A DNA stretch of 64,000 bases, taken from assembly GCF_012489685.1 (NCBI RefSeq), contig NC_080046.1:58394195-58458194 (forward strand), read 5' to 3'. This stretch comes from Lotus japonicus (taxonomy: Eukaryota; Streptophyta; Magnoliopsida; Fabales; Fabaceae). A program made the translations under genes and the position numbers. Of the stretch, positions 49,318 through 61,179 are shown piece by piece. Position 1 is the stretch's first letter. Each line of letters starts with the position of its first letter. Below the pieces are notes generated by a model. It saw only the letters and a program-made list of their open reading frames with translations. It did not search any database and was not told the origin of the DNA.

Positions 49318-52300
49318 ATGGCGATTTGCAGGTTGAGATCTCTGCTTTCTCTTGCCAAATGCAATTCTCAAACCTTCCAACTTCGTTCTTTCTCTTCTTC
49401 CCAGGCTCCCCCTCATCACTTGCAGGTCTGTAATCACTCACTATCCCCGTTCTCTGAGTCTACTTGCCTTAACATACTGTTTTTTTTTTTTTTGGTGAAC
49501 ACTGCTTCTTATCTTCTAAAACATGCAAAGCTTGCATCTTTCATGCTAATTCTTATCTGGGTAGTTCACAGAATTTTTAGCCTTGATCATACCAGTGAGT
49601 TGTGTTGCTTTTTATTTTTCTCTTGGGGTGTTTTTCTCTATGTTTATCTCAAAGTTGAGTATTTTAGGTGTTAGGTTTTGCCTTTATGAGCTGAAAGTTG
49701 AATGTTTAAAACATCATTAACTGTTTTTTATAGGTTCATTAGCTATAATTCATCATGTTAACTTGATGCTTGTTTTGTAAATTTATACTTTATTCTTCTA
49801 ACTGATAATGTGATGCACTACAGAATGTTGGATTCATTGGTCTTGGAAACATGGGATCCCGAATGGCGAATAATCTGATGAAAGCTGGATTCAGACTTAC
49901 AGTTCATGACCTGTAATGTTTTAAACACTTTCTTGATCTTACCATGCCTTTTATTTATTGAGTGCTGAGTTCCGAATTTTATCGTTTTGAGAGAGTACTG
50001 AATTCTCATTTCTTTGGAAGAGGCGATTTGTAGGATATTGAGGTATCGCGTGAAAATGTGTTTCGTATGTGGAGTCTGAGTTAATTGCATAGTTAATTTC
50101 TTTTTGTTAATTTAAGAAGAATGTGATGCTGATTGGGATTTGTAAAAATTTGGCAGAAACTCTGATGTTCTCAATAAGTTCTCTCAGATGGGAGTTTCCA
50201 CGAAGGAAACACCTTATGAAGTTTCAGAAGCGAGCGATGTTGTAATTACAATGTTACCTTCTTCTGCCCATGTGAGTATAGCTGTTCTAGTGATAGTTTC
50301 TTTCTTGTGAATGGATTACATCATCTGCTTTAGTTAACTCTATAGCCCTGCAGCAACTACTTAATCTTTGCGCTATGATTTCAATTTTTGGTTAACCAGC
50401 TAAGATAATAGTATTATTGTTGACTTTGCATATGGTTAAGAAAAAGGACATAAAAATGTTAGATTGACCTGTTCTTCTCTCTCTTATACAAAAATAAAGG
50501 CTTCTAATTCTGTAACATGATGAAACCTGACATATTTTTCATGCTCATAAATTCTTCCTATTTGAAATAGGTAACATGTTACCTTACAAAGATTTATTAT
50601 CTATGGTTGGAGACATGGAAATGAACTTGTTTAATAGTCAAGGGTTATATCAAATTATGATTGTGGTTATGTATCTTGTCACATCTATATTTAACTGGCC
50701 CAAAACTGTAAACCCGTATTTAGCTTTACAGTTCACTAAGATGTGTACTTAAATAGCTCATCTAGCATTTTACAGGTTTGAATGCCTTGTGTTACTGCTT
50801 CAAATATTATAATATGACCATGTTTGATGTCAGGATAACATCCTTATTTAATTTAAGTAGGTGATTGATGTTTACACTGGACCAAATGGTTTGCTTCATG
50901 GTGGAAAACTCCTAAGGCCATGGTTATTGATAGATGCATCCACTATTGATCCACAAACATCAAGAAACCTTTCTGCTACAATATCTAATTATATTCTAAA
51001 AGAAAAGAAAGGTAACATAAAGTAAAATGTTAGCCAAGTAAACTATATTTTAACTTGAATTGCCGTCTATGAATTTGTTATTCTTTCCATCACCTTAGAA
51101 TTTTTTTTTTCATATTCATTCATAACTAAATTGCTGTGCATGGGAAATTCCCTGGGAATTCTATGCAGTATGCAATTCACGGATTGATAGTTTGTACTTT
51201 GTATAAAACATAAGGGCAACTTGCACTATCTTCATGAGATATCTTTAACACTTGTCATGCTTATTTGTGAAAATCACAAAGTAGTCAACTCAATTCTGCA
51301 ATTTATATATTAACTACCCTTCAAATATTTCAATAAAGTTGTTTTATTCTATTTTTCTTTATGGATGGGTAGAGGAGCCATCATAAAATCCTGCTGGTCT
51401 ATCAATTGCTTCTAATTATTTAGTATGATGACTGATTTACTCTTTTCAATGTTGTGTTACTGAAAAAAAAAATGTTGTGTTACTGAATGATCATACAATA
51501 TGCAGGTGATTGGGAAATACCTGTCAAGTTGGATGCTCCTGTATCTGGAAGTGTGATTGCAGCAGAAGCTGGTACACTTACTTTTATGGTATTTCTTCTC
51601 TTTTATTCTAGCCTATTGAAAGCACACCCAAATTAGAATATGCCTTTGGTGATAATTTTAGGTTTAAAGGCCGTGCATTTTATTCTGAAAACCAGAAGAA
51701 CTCTGTATAACTATTCCTTTCGATTCTTATTGGGAATAGTACTTTTTAGAATAAACTCCCGATTTGGCCCTAGAAAGATTTTTGGAGCATCAATATGGTA
51801 GTTGAAAAACAAGTGAGATCATATTGGCTCTCAATTATCTATGGTCATTGAATGATATCAATCTGATCCCAGCTTTCAGTTACTTTTGGACTATTTTGAT
51901 GTCGAAAAATAGACATTGGAGGACTAAATTAATTTAATGAACAAAACATGAAATTTCCCAGGTAGGTGGCTCTGAGGAAGCATATCTTGCTGCAAAACCC
52001 TTATTCTCTTCAATGGGTAAAAGTACAATATATTGTGGTGGAGCAGGAAGTGGTTCTGTAAGTTTCATACTTATAATTTGGGTAGGGTTACTAGTACCCC
52101 CGTAGCCTATGTAACTGTAGGTCACATAATTATATTTTGTCTTGGGTTTTGTTATTAGGCAGCAAAAATCTGTAATAATTTGGCTTTGGCTGTTAGCATG
52201 CTGGGAATATCAGAAGCCCTTGCTCTGGGCCAATCTCTAGGTGTTTCTCCCAGCACCTTGACAAAGGTATTTAACTGCTCCAGTGCTCGCTGTTGGAGTA

Positions 52301-53972
52301 GGTATGTGGTTCTTCTCTCTCAATTCATCATGAAATAAGCTTCAGGGCTATAGTGGATTTTGTCTGCATCTTTAACAAAATGTGGTGCCAAGGATTCATC
52401 TGAAGTCTTAGAACTAATAGTGGCTATAGTGGAACAGGTAGGACAATAGGAGTATATTTTCTCGCTAATACGGTACAAACTACCATTAAGTTTCAAATGC
52501 CATAATGTTAAAGTACATTGTGTCCGACACATAACTAGTTGCCTAAACTGCTTCCACTGCAAGTGGCATTCCAAAAAGTCATTAAATCCTTATTCATTCA
52601 TTAGTTTTTCCTAAAAAATTACTGTCCTTATCTGCTGTCTTATAATATTCCGAGACCCTTTTAGTTATCATCTGATAACAAAAACAAGACTTCTTTTTCA
52701 GCTTCTGTATAACTTACACAATCTTTAAGGAATTTTGCAGAAGTTTAAAGTTGTGGTATTTACACATAAAATTAACGGGCAATATTTCATTATTACAGTG
52801 ATGCTTACAACCCGGTTCCTGGGCTGATGGAAGGGGTGCCATCTTCAAGGGATTATAATGGAGGATTTGCATCCAAGCTTATGGTAACTAACTGAGCTTT
52901 AACTCAACTCACATATGTCTGCCTTAAAAGGGTTGTACTTTCTCATCTATCTTATTGAGCTAAAGCCTGGGAAGTGCAAGATCTTTTTTCATTGGTGCAC
53001 AATTTCTTCTTAAGAGCTTTTGCAATCTCCAATTTACTTGCTGTTCATCTCCATTTGTTTACCATTTTCACTTTGTTCCTAGTTGTCCATTGCATATTTC
53101 ATGTGTCTTTTTTTTGAAACTTATTGTTGGACTCTATTTCCACAAAAATATACAAAACTTACAATAAGAAGTGTAGGATTTTTTTTTTCTTTCAAAAACA
53201 AAGTTGTGTCTACATTGAATGTGAACTGTGAAGTATATTTTTCTCTAATATATTTTTGTTAACAATTGAATTTTAGGTTGTTAAGAATAAGCTAAATTAA
53301 TTGCATGTTTCCTCCAGGCTAAAGACTTAAACTTAGCAGTAGAATCAGCTGAGCTGGCTGGATGTAAATACCCACTAACATCGGAAGCACAAAAGATGTA
53401 AGTGCCTCTTCTTGCAAAACCTATTAATGTCATGACAAGTCTCTTGCTATTATTAATCCATTGTGAAAACTGTTTTGCTTCTGGACCATAATACTTGAAA
53501 CTATAATTACATTACACATGCTTGTAATGGCATGACATTTAAGTTGCAAAAATACTTGTTTCATGTCATGTCTTATCAGCAAGTTGGTATAAAAAAATAG
53601 TTTCACTTGATTTAGGATTAACTTTTAAACAGTCAAATTATACTTTATTTTTCTTGTATCATTTTTTCTTATCTTTGCAAGAAGGTTGGCAATTTTGATT
53701 CGGGTGATGCGCCTCTTTGGTAATACATAATATCCTACAAGAACTTTACTAATAGCTTGAACTCCTTTAAGAAAAACAAGGGAAAGGATTTTCTTTGGTT
53801 ATGTGTCATATTTTGGCTGTCCTCATTATACAGAGTACTTCAAGATTGTTTACCAATGAACTTTGTTTTGCGCAGATACACAGAGCTATGCAATGGTGGC
53901 CATGAAGCCAAAGACTTTTCATGCGCATTTCGTCATTACTACTCAGGAACAGATGAGATTGTTGACCACTAA
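49318..53972 (+). CDS. HIBADH: 3-hydroxyisobutyrate dehydrogenase, mitochondrial
   Basis: Oxidises 3-hydroxyisobutyrate to methylmalonate semialdehyde with NAD in valine breakdown in mitochondria. Ten exons: 49318-49425, 49824-49912, 50157-50271, 50861-51011, 51506-51588, 51962-52057, 52159-52301, 52799-52883, 53318-53397, 53876-53972, giving 348 aa. Residues 1-36 are basic, Ser-rich and without acidic residues, typical of a mitochondrial presequence. The Rossmann dinucleotide motif GFIGLGNMG is at 39-47, the substrate loop DAPVSGS at 164-170, and the catalytic lysine is K217 in GSAAKICNN. The C-terminal part has [17 protein letters not shown] and [10 protein letters not shown]. Length fits the family. 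The first ATG was chosen because it opens the presequence, with AGCC just before it. Nothing looks damaged. Confidence 0.95.
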
Positions 53973-56900
53973 ATTAAAATGTTGGTGCCATATATATGGT
54001 TACAATCATTGTAAATTGTAGACATTGTAATAACAAGCATTGTAATAATTTGTCATATAATAATAGTCATGAGCTTCCATAATATATCACCTTCATTTTC
54101 ATAAATTGGTAAAATCTCGAGAATCAAAAACAAATTGTTGGAGATGAAGGGGTGCCTTTCACAAGATTATGTACTTGTTGATCTTCAGCAATACTTTTGC
54201 TTGTTTCACAAGATTTTTTTTTTGAATGTACTTGTTGATCTTCCTGTAAAAGTTCACAAGATTAAGTTTTCTGATTTAGAAATCTGGTAGCCTCATTCTC
54301 TGCTGGCTTGAGCTATTGATTCTTTGAGAACCAAAATTATGGTGCCTCAAGTAGTAAAGATCATCAAAAGCATTCTGATGTCTACAAGACTGTCAAATAA
54401 GCCATGGTTTAACTGCATTAACAAGTAGAATTTATCTTTAATATAAACTTCATAGAAGACTACAAACCAGAGAATTTTGGTTGCTGAATTAACAATGCCA
54501 ACAAACCTTCCATTGGATTTTCAGATTAGTAGTTGTTTCAATCTTTCAAGCAAATCTGGGGCAGGCAGTGAAATCTGGAAGTAAAAGCACAATAACCAGA
54601 GCCTTTACGGTTGAAGTTTGGACATTTGATACCCACTTCCTTCTCCAGAAATCTTTCAACTCTACAAAAAAAAATGATAACAAAGTGTATAGCATTAGAA
54701 GGAAATAATCAGTTTAGTGAAAGCAATATCCCCTCTATGAAGAAATATGCCAGCGAATTAGCTACATCTATAACATTAGAAGGATTTTAAAGAACTCACG
54801 TGATTGTAGTAACCAAAGCAAGCATGATTGATATTCCCAGCATAATCAACAAAGGAGCCACTTCAATGTTTGTTAAACAGGTTTTTTTTAAAGTCCACAT
54901 ATCTCCTTAACACAATGAGATCTCTGCTTGAATAATCTTTATTCAAAATGTTAAAACACATTTACTATGACTGCTCAGTTTAATGGTGGGAGTGAGACCA
55001 TATAACGATGTACACCAAACTGTATACAACAGAAAAGACCATAAGTTAATTTCTCAGAAGTTTTGCTTGAATTAAATATACACAAATGTTTACTGTAAAG
55101 AAAGCAGTTACAAAAATTTATAACACAAATTTGCTGTTATTGACATTCTGCTACTTCAGGTACAGCAGAATAATTACCTATTGAAGAAATCCATCTCTTC
55201 ACTAGTAGGACTGTTCATGGTTCGGTTCTTTGCTTGAACCGATCCGAACCGAACCTGAACCAAAATTTTGGTTCGAGAGAACCGAACCGAACCGATATAG
55301 TATGGTTCGAACCGAACCGAACCGGTTACAAATTTTGGTTAACCAGTTCGGTAAAATATGCATATTTATAGATGGTTCGAACCGAACCGAACCGAACCGA
55401 TATACTATGGTTCGAACCGAACCGAACCTGAATTGGTAGTTGATATTTTGGTTCGGTTACCGAACCGGTTTTTCAATTTAGGTTCGAGTTCGGTTCGGTT
55501 CTTAAACGGTTCGGTTTTCGGTTCGGTTCTTGGTTAGCTTCGGTTCTCAGAGAACCATGAACAGTCCCACTCTTCAGTATAGTGAAAGAACCATTCCCTC
55601 CCTGAAGAACTGTGCCAGTAAAACTATCTATAACATTAGAAGGGAGGTTTAAGTACTCACATGATTGTGCAAACGAAATTCAGCATGATTGACACTCCAA
55701 GCACAGTCAACAAGGAAGTTAGCCGAAGGAGCACCTCATATATCAGCTCTGAAGTCTAAGAGGCTACACTGTAAGTCAAAGAACATATAATCACACACTT
55801 AAGTAGTAAAATTTGTGAAATTAAAACAACTCTTTTTTATTAAAAAGGAGCTGAAACGAAAGACCAACTACCAAACCATTCTACAAAAAATTACTTTCAG
55901 GCATCTACAACATCCCTTTCTTTAATTGGTCCTAAAAATTGAAGATTTTAACCATGGAAAAAAGGAACTAACCACACAATAATTGCAGCCTTCTCAGTTA
56001 AAATTTTGATTTTTGATGCCAACTCCTTCTCTATTAATCTTTCAACTCTACAACAAAAAATTGACAACAAGTAAGATGCAAATAATCCATTTAGTGAAAG
56101 CACCATCCTCGTCCATGAAGTGGACAATAAATATTCAAATTACATCAGAAGGGAAGTTTAAGAACTATGATTGTAAAAATCAAAGCCACCATTGGATAAT
56201 CAAAGCCACTAACATGATTGTACTAACATGACTGACATTCCCATCATGATCAACAAGAAAGGAACTATCCACTCCAATGTCTGTAAAACAGAAAACACCA
56301 ACTTTTTAAGACTTCTTTTTATCATACTTATCACTCTAACTTCTGCTCAAAAGTATTAAGAGATCTCAGCTTGGATAATCTTTACCTCAAATGTTAAATT
56401 AAAGATTTGCTGTAAGTCTTGTGACAGGGAAGTTTAACGGTGCGCGGACCAGAACAACAAACTGAAAATGACAGGAAAAGACTTTAAGTTCTTTTCATAG
56501 TAAGACTGGGATCACTGGCATAAAAAAATTAAATGAATTAAGCAGAAGAAAGGAAACATGTACATGACTCAGAAATCATGAAACATTTTTCTTTTGCAGT
56601 AGGTTAAATAAATGGGATGGTAGATGATAATTTTTTCACAATTAAGAGAGTAATGGAAAAAGTTGGTGCAGAAAATGAATGAAGTTGGGCAAGTGTCATT
56701 TACTAGATAGAGCAGAACCATTTCCTGTTGATAATCCTAGTTTAGCTCAAGAAATCAATCTGCGAGCAACCTTAACAAGTTTAGCAAAGCAAACATCCCT
56801 TCCATGATATGTGTCAGTAAAACTATTATGTTAGAAAGGAAGTTTACGAACTCACATGATTGTACTGATATTCCAAATATATTGACCGAGGGAGTTAGCC

Positions 56901-57348
56901 GCTTCAATATCTGTAATACATGGGAAAAAACATTAACTTAACTTTCTTATCATCCTTTTAAGTTGTAACTATATCTTCTATAGTGAGATTCTTTTCTTGT
57001 ACTAATTTTTATTACTGGCCTACAATACAAAAATGCTTCATAGAAAAAAAAAATTGCGAACTATTCACAATTTGTCAAAAATATCAATTTAACTGTAAAA
57101 ATTGGAGTGTGATCTATGTGATTATGAAAGGAAATCTATAACACAATAGAATAGAAACGAAATTCATCCTTGATTCAAAATCTTGAAATGTTTTTCTTTT
57201 GCAATGAGTTAAATAAATGGGTTGGTAGAAGATAATTCTTTTCCAGTTGAAAGAGTAATGGAAAAAGTTGGTGAAGAAAGTGAATGAAATTGGGCAAGTG
57301 GTGATTACTTGAGATTGAGTAATTACCTGTTGATAATCCTAGTTTAGC
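53973..57348. repeat. Array of repeated exon-like modules downstream of the CNL gene
   Basis: On the minus strand at least four diverged modules recur, near 54790-54885, 55655-55745, 56170-56290 and 56855-56915. Each begins after a CAG/ACAG acceptor-like site. The first encodes a hydrophobic stretch (IEVAPLLIMLGISIMLALVT) and ends at a TGTGAGT or CGTGAGT donor-like site. Two are paired with VERF/VERL..EKE segments (54600-54660, 56000-56050). The last module also duplicates the CNL 3' end: 56560-56760 matches 57170-57365, offset about 605 bp. These may be 3' UTR exons of the CNL gene, alternative ends, or relics. A hAT element (55203-55569) sits among them. Confidence 0.6.
55203..55569. mobile_element. 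hAT-like MITE built of GGTTCGGTT repeats
   Basis: The left end TAGTAGGACTGTTCATGGTT and the right end (reverse complement TGGGACTGTTCATGGTTC) are inverted. The near-perfect 8-bp target duplication CTCTTCAC/CTCTTCAG lies at 55195-55202 and 55570-55577. The interior is almost entirely GAACCGAACC and its complement, so it folds back strongly. About 367 bp. Confidence 0.85.
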
Positions 57349-60300
57349 TCAAGGAATCCATCTACCATTAATCTTAATTCCTCGGATGTGGGAAATTTTG
57401 GGCCAAATTTCCGGGTGCTTCATTTTGCACCGTTCTTCCAATAGAGGACACTCAGTGATTTCAAGTTTAATTAGAGAGGCAGGCAGCCTTTCTCCCGCCA
57501 CATTCTCCAGCTTCGGACAGCACTTAATTGTTAATTGTTGCAGGGAGGTGAGATGGAGAAGCCCCTTGCACTCCAACATCTCCATATTTGTCAATTTCAC
57601 CAACTCCAGGGAAGTAAGGGAGGGAGGCAGCAACACCAAACCCACTTCCGGGAAGGACTTGACACCGTCACATGGACCTCCAATGGTAAGATGCGTGAGC
57701 ATGTCCACCGAAGCTAGGAATGGACTCCTCATCAATTTCTCACAGTTCTTGATCACAAGTGATCTCAAGCTAGGCGGCATACTAGGAAATAACTCAACTT
57801 CTGGGCAATTGTCTATCACGAGAGATTCTAACTTTGGGAGAAGAGTACTCATGTGATAAGGTAATGACTTTAACTTGTTGCAATCAGAGACAGAGAATTT
57901 AGTCATTGCAGGCGCAGACAATCCTTCATTTGGGAATGATACAAATTTGGGGCAGCCATCTATGACGAAATCTGTGAGAGCAGCGTCCTGTACTGAAAGA
58001 GAAAGACTTTCCAGATTTTCAAGGTTTTTGATCGTGAGAGAATGGAGATTTGGAAAGGTCTCCAACAGGAGGGATGTGAGAGAATCACAGCTACTATTTA
58101 TATACAGCGACTGAAGTAACTCGTGCTGCTGCTTTGGAAATTCTAGCTTCCTGAAATCCTGGATACGCAAGTTCTTCAGTGATGCAGGTAAACAATCTCC
58201 CGGGAATGATCTGACAGATGAACAATTCTTTATTTCTAAAAATTGAAGAGAAGTTGGTTGGGTGATGGTGATTGCCTCAAACATGGACTCCACCACCTCG
58301 CTTCCTTCGATTCGTAGATCTTCCACCGAAAGGGGTATCTCCCGCAATGATACTTTATTGCTTTCATATATCTCTAAACGGCGGATGGCAGGAGCCCTTG
58401 GAAGAGAGGAAGCAAGCTGCTCACATCTGCTAATTTCAAGTGATTCCAAAGCTGGAAGGTTATTTGGCAAATCTCCCCTTAATCTGGGACAGCTGATTAT
58501 TTTGAGCTGCTTTAGTTGAGGAAAGGCATTTGATTCAAAGGGACGCCACACCTCCCAACATGGCATGTCACGGAAATACAGAGATTGAAGGGAGGGAAAA
58601 GGTGTCCCTGAAAAGGAATCGTCGCTCTTCAAAAATTCAACACCAACAGTCTCCAACCCCTTCAATCGGATAATAGATAGTTCCCTGAGAGAGGGCAGTT
58701 GTCCAAGTGAAGGAAGCATACAACAATTCATACAATCAGATAGAGATAGCAAAGTCATGTTGTGGTAGGAAGAATGTCCAACCCATTCTGGAAATTTAGT
58801 GCCCCTGTACCCAGATATCCATATACGCTTCAGGTCTTGGTGAGGTTGTAACTTGTCAAGAATGTCCATTTCAGTTACAGAATCTGTAAAATTGCTCTCA
58901 AGAGACCAAAGCAGGTGTAACTCATCGAGGTTTTTCTTATCCGCTACCTTTGCCTCCAACGCTTCATAACCATTGGCAACATTCTGCAAATTGAAAATTG
59001 CAAGTGATCCATGTAAATTTGAAAGCTTTCCCAATTCTTTGATCCTCTGCCCTTCATGCTCGCCCACAATAAAGTCACTTAAATATTGCAAATTTTTTAA
59101 TCCAGTCAATCCTTTGGGCATCTCTTTTATTTTAGTAAGACGAATATCAAGATGACGCAAATTTACAAGATTTTGCATGCCATCAGGTAACATAGTCAGC
59201 AATGAACACCAAAACAATTTCAACGTTTGTAGATTGTATAAATTACACAATGACTCTGGTAATGTCTTTATGCTTGTGTGAGAGAGGTCCAAATATCTCA
59301 AATGAATCAACTCACCAATTGAATCTGGTAATGCTTCAACATCCGGAAACATACTAAATGACAGGACTCTTAAGTACTTCAGATTGGACATAATGACGCA
59401 TGCTGCTTTTTCACGGTTGAATGGAGAATATTTGAAATAAATTGGTAAGAGTGTCCTCAAGTATTTAACTCTGCCAAAGAAATCAAAATTTTCAGAGATT
59501 ATACCACTGAACCCACTTAATGACAAATGACGAGTCTTCATACAAATTTTAGATTCTTTCCCAAGTTCTTCGGATCTGAAGTAGAATTCTCCACCGAGTA
59601 GGATCGCTAAATCATGCACAAGATCATGCATCATAAAATAACTACCGCGGCGACATCGAAGAAAAAATGATCTCGCTACCAAATCATCAAAATACTCACA
59701 ACCGACTTCTTCTAAAGTCTTTCCACTTTTTGAAGGCGGTAAAAGATCTTCCGCCATCCACAACAAGATTAACTCATCTTTTTCAAATTCATAATCCTTA
59801 GGATACAATGAACAATAAACAAAGCAACGTTTCAAAAATGGAGGTAAATAATGATAACTAATTCTCAGTGCTGGAATAATCTTGCTCTCATTTTCAGAAA
59901 GTTCCCAAATGTTGGAGTTCAATATATTATTCCAGTCTTTTATATCATTTTTACCTCGCAATAAGCCTCCAAGTGATTGCGCTGCTAAAGGTGACCCATC
60001 ACACTTTTTAACAATTTGTCTGCCAATTTTTTCAAGAGTTGTGTTCCCATTAGATGCTGATGAAAAACATGCATGGTTCGCAAAGACTAACCAACAATCT
60101 TCATCCAACAATTGCTTTAGACGATAACCTTGGGAAGTTTGGATTAGGGAAGCAACTTTTTCGCTACGTGTCGTCACGAGAATCTTGCTTCCCTTAGTCC
60201 CAAATTGAAGAGGTTTTATAAGAAAATTCCAAGTAACATAATCCTCCAACCAAACGTCATCCAAAACTATTAAGAATTTCCTCCCCATCAACTTCTCTTT

Positions 60301-61068
60301 CAATTCAAGATGGAGTAAACTTATATCGTTCAGACCACAATTACTTTTGGTAATTGCCTGTGTGATAGTCTTAGTAACCTTGAGAATATCAAACTCATCA
60401 GAAACACAAACCCATGCTTGCAAATCAAATTCCTGCTTTAAATTTTCATCATTATAGACCACTTGGGTTAAAGTTGTTTTTCCCACTCCACCCATACCAA
60501 CAATAGGGATCACACCTACTTTACCATCACTCATATCATCATCTAGCAATAATTTGAGGATAGCTTCTTTGTCTTGATCCCTGCCATAGATATTAGATCC
60601 GTCTTCAAGAGGGGAAGATGGGAGTCTCCATGAATAATTCTCCTTGGCAACCTCTTTAAGACCAAGAATGTCTTTGAGTTTGAAAATAGATTCCAGTCTT
60701 TCAACTATGTCTTCCAACTTATTAACCATGTCCCTGTCTTGAAAATTGAAGTAGCGAGAGAAGAAGTTGCTTACCTCCTTCTTTTGAGTGGCAGCTTTAG
60801 TAGCAACATGATCCAGAAAGTCATCAGCAACATAGACAGCATCTTTGAGGTCATCGAGCCACTTGTTCACTGCAGAGTCCTTGATCTGTTTCTGCTCAGC
60901 ATCATTCAGCACTGCTTCAACAGCATACAGAGTGTTCTTCAGCCGTTGGAGCAAATTATCATCAAGCTTCTTCCCTCGGATGAAGTTAACAAACTCAGGA
61001 GAAGCAAGCTTGTCTATAACAACTTCAATAAAAGCAGAGAGAAAAGCTTCACCCACAACTGCCGCCAT
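57349..61068 (-). CDS. CC-NB-ARC-LRR disease resistance protein (R13L / RPP13-like type)
   Basis: Intracellular immune receptor of the CNL class, with one uninterrupted coding exon and 1239 aa from the chosen start. An Rx-like coiled-coil domain (1-130) has ADDFLDH at 81-87. NB-ARC: GMGGVGKTT 191-199, LIVLDDVW 266-273, GSKILVTTR 293-301, GSPLA 358-362, CFVYCSLYPKDYEF 415-428, MHD 480-482. From about 510 to the end there are many LRRs, first of the LRYLDLSHTSIKTLPESL kind, later irregular repeats with C/NCP motifs. The frame is open 25 codons further upstream (ATG at 61143). MAAVVGEAF at 61068 fits family starts, and a TATA box at 61169-61177 would put the transcription start near 61143. An intron donor (ACAG|GTAATT, about 57330) right after the stop predicts a spliced 3' UTR. 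All nucleotide-binding motifs are intact. Confidence 0.96.
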   Translation of the reverse strand: MAAVVGEAFLSAFIEVVIDKLASPEFVNFIRGKKLDDNLLQRLKNTLYAVEAVLNDAEQKQIKDSAVNKWLDDLKDAVYVADDFLDHVATKAATQKKEVSNFFSRYFNFQDRDMVNKLEDIVERLESIFKLKDILGLKEVAKENYSWRLPSSPLEDGSNIYGRDQDKEAILKLLLDDDMSDGKVGVIPIVGMGGVGKTTLTQVVYNDENLKQEFDLQAWVCVSDEFDILKVTKTITQAITKSNCGLNDISLLHLELKEKLMGRKFLIVLDDVWLEDYVTWNFLIKPLQFGTKGSKILVTTRSEKVASLIQTSQGYRLKQLLDEDCWLVFANHACFSSASNGNTTLEKIGRQIVKKCDGSPLAAQSLGGLLRGKNDIKDWNNILNSNIWELSENESKIIPALRISYHYLPPFLKRCFVYCSLYPKDYEFEKDELILLWMAEDLLPPSKSGKTLEEVGCEYFDDLVARSFFLRCRRGSYFMMHDLVHDLAILLGGEFYFRSEELGKESKICMKTRHLSLSGFSGIISENFDFFGRVKYLRTLLPIYFKYSPFNREKAACVIMSNLKYLRVLSFSMFPDVEALPDSIGELIHLRYLDLSHTSIKTLPESLCNLYNLQTLKLFWCSLLTMLPDGMQNLVNLRHLDIRLTKIKEMPKGLTGLKNLQYLSDFIVGEHEGQRIKELGKLSNLHGSLAIFNLQNVANGYEALEAKVADKKNLDELHLLWSLESNFTDSVTEMDILDKLQPHQDLKRIWISGYRGTKFPEWVGHSSYHNMTLLSLSDCMNCCMLPSLGQLPSLRELSIIRLKGLETVGVEFLKSDDSFSGTPFPSLQSLYFRDMPCWEVWRPFESNAFPQLKQLKIISCPRLRGDLPNNLPALESLEISRCEQLASSLPRAPAIRRLEIYESNKVSLREIPLSVEDLRIEGSEVVESMFEAITITQPTSLQFLEIKNCSSVRSFPGDCLPASLKNLRIQDFRKLEFPKQQHELLQSLYINSSCDSLTSLLLETFPNLHSLTIKNLENLESLSLSVQDAALTDFVIDGCPKFVSFPNEGLSAPAMTKFSVSDCNKLKSLPYHMSTLLPKLESLVIDNCPEVELFPSMPPSLRSLVIKNCEKLMRSPFLASVDMLTHLTIGGPCDGVKSFPEVGLVLLPPSLTSLELVKLTNMEMLECKGLLHLTSLQQLTIKCCPKLENVAGERLPASLIKLEITECPLLEERCKMKHPEIWPKISHIRGIKINGRWIP

Positions 61069-61168
61069 GATCTCAACACAGGAAGTGTAGGAATAGGATA
61101 GATGAGTAGAGAGAAATTCAGTAAGAAAGATAAGGAATTTCAAGTTAAGTTTGTGAGTACACAGTTAA

Positions 61169-61177
61169 GTATATATC
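61169..61177 (-). promoter_or_regulatory. TATA box of the CNL gene
   Basis: ATATATAC on the minus strand, about 105 bp upstream of the favoured start codon at 61068. This spacing leaves a short leader and argues against the upstream ATG at 61143. Confidence 0.55.
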
Positions 61178-61179
61178 TT

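Noticed and set aside
55230..55439. Plus-strand repeat-rich frame (RTEPNR repeats)
   Set aside because: It only translates the GAACCGAACC repeats of a hAT-like MITE.
57386..57856. Plus-strand reading frames opposite the CNL gene
   Set aside because: They are shadows of the LRR coding sequence and show no splice sites or domains of their own.
59988..60002. GSPLA instead of GLPLA in the CNL NB-ARC domain as a loss-of-function sign
   Set aside because: GSPLAAQSLGG is, as far as I know, common in legume R13L-type proteins, so it is not evidence of damage.
61069..61143. 25-residue hydrophobic N-terminal extension of the CNL protein (MKFLIFLTEFLS...)
   Set aside because: It could look like a signal peptide, but CNL proteins are cytosolic and the family start MAAVVGEAF follows. 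The TATA box at 61169-61177 places the transcription start about where this ATG lies.
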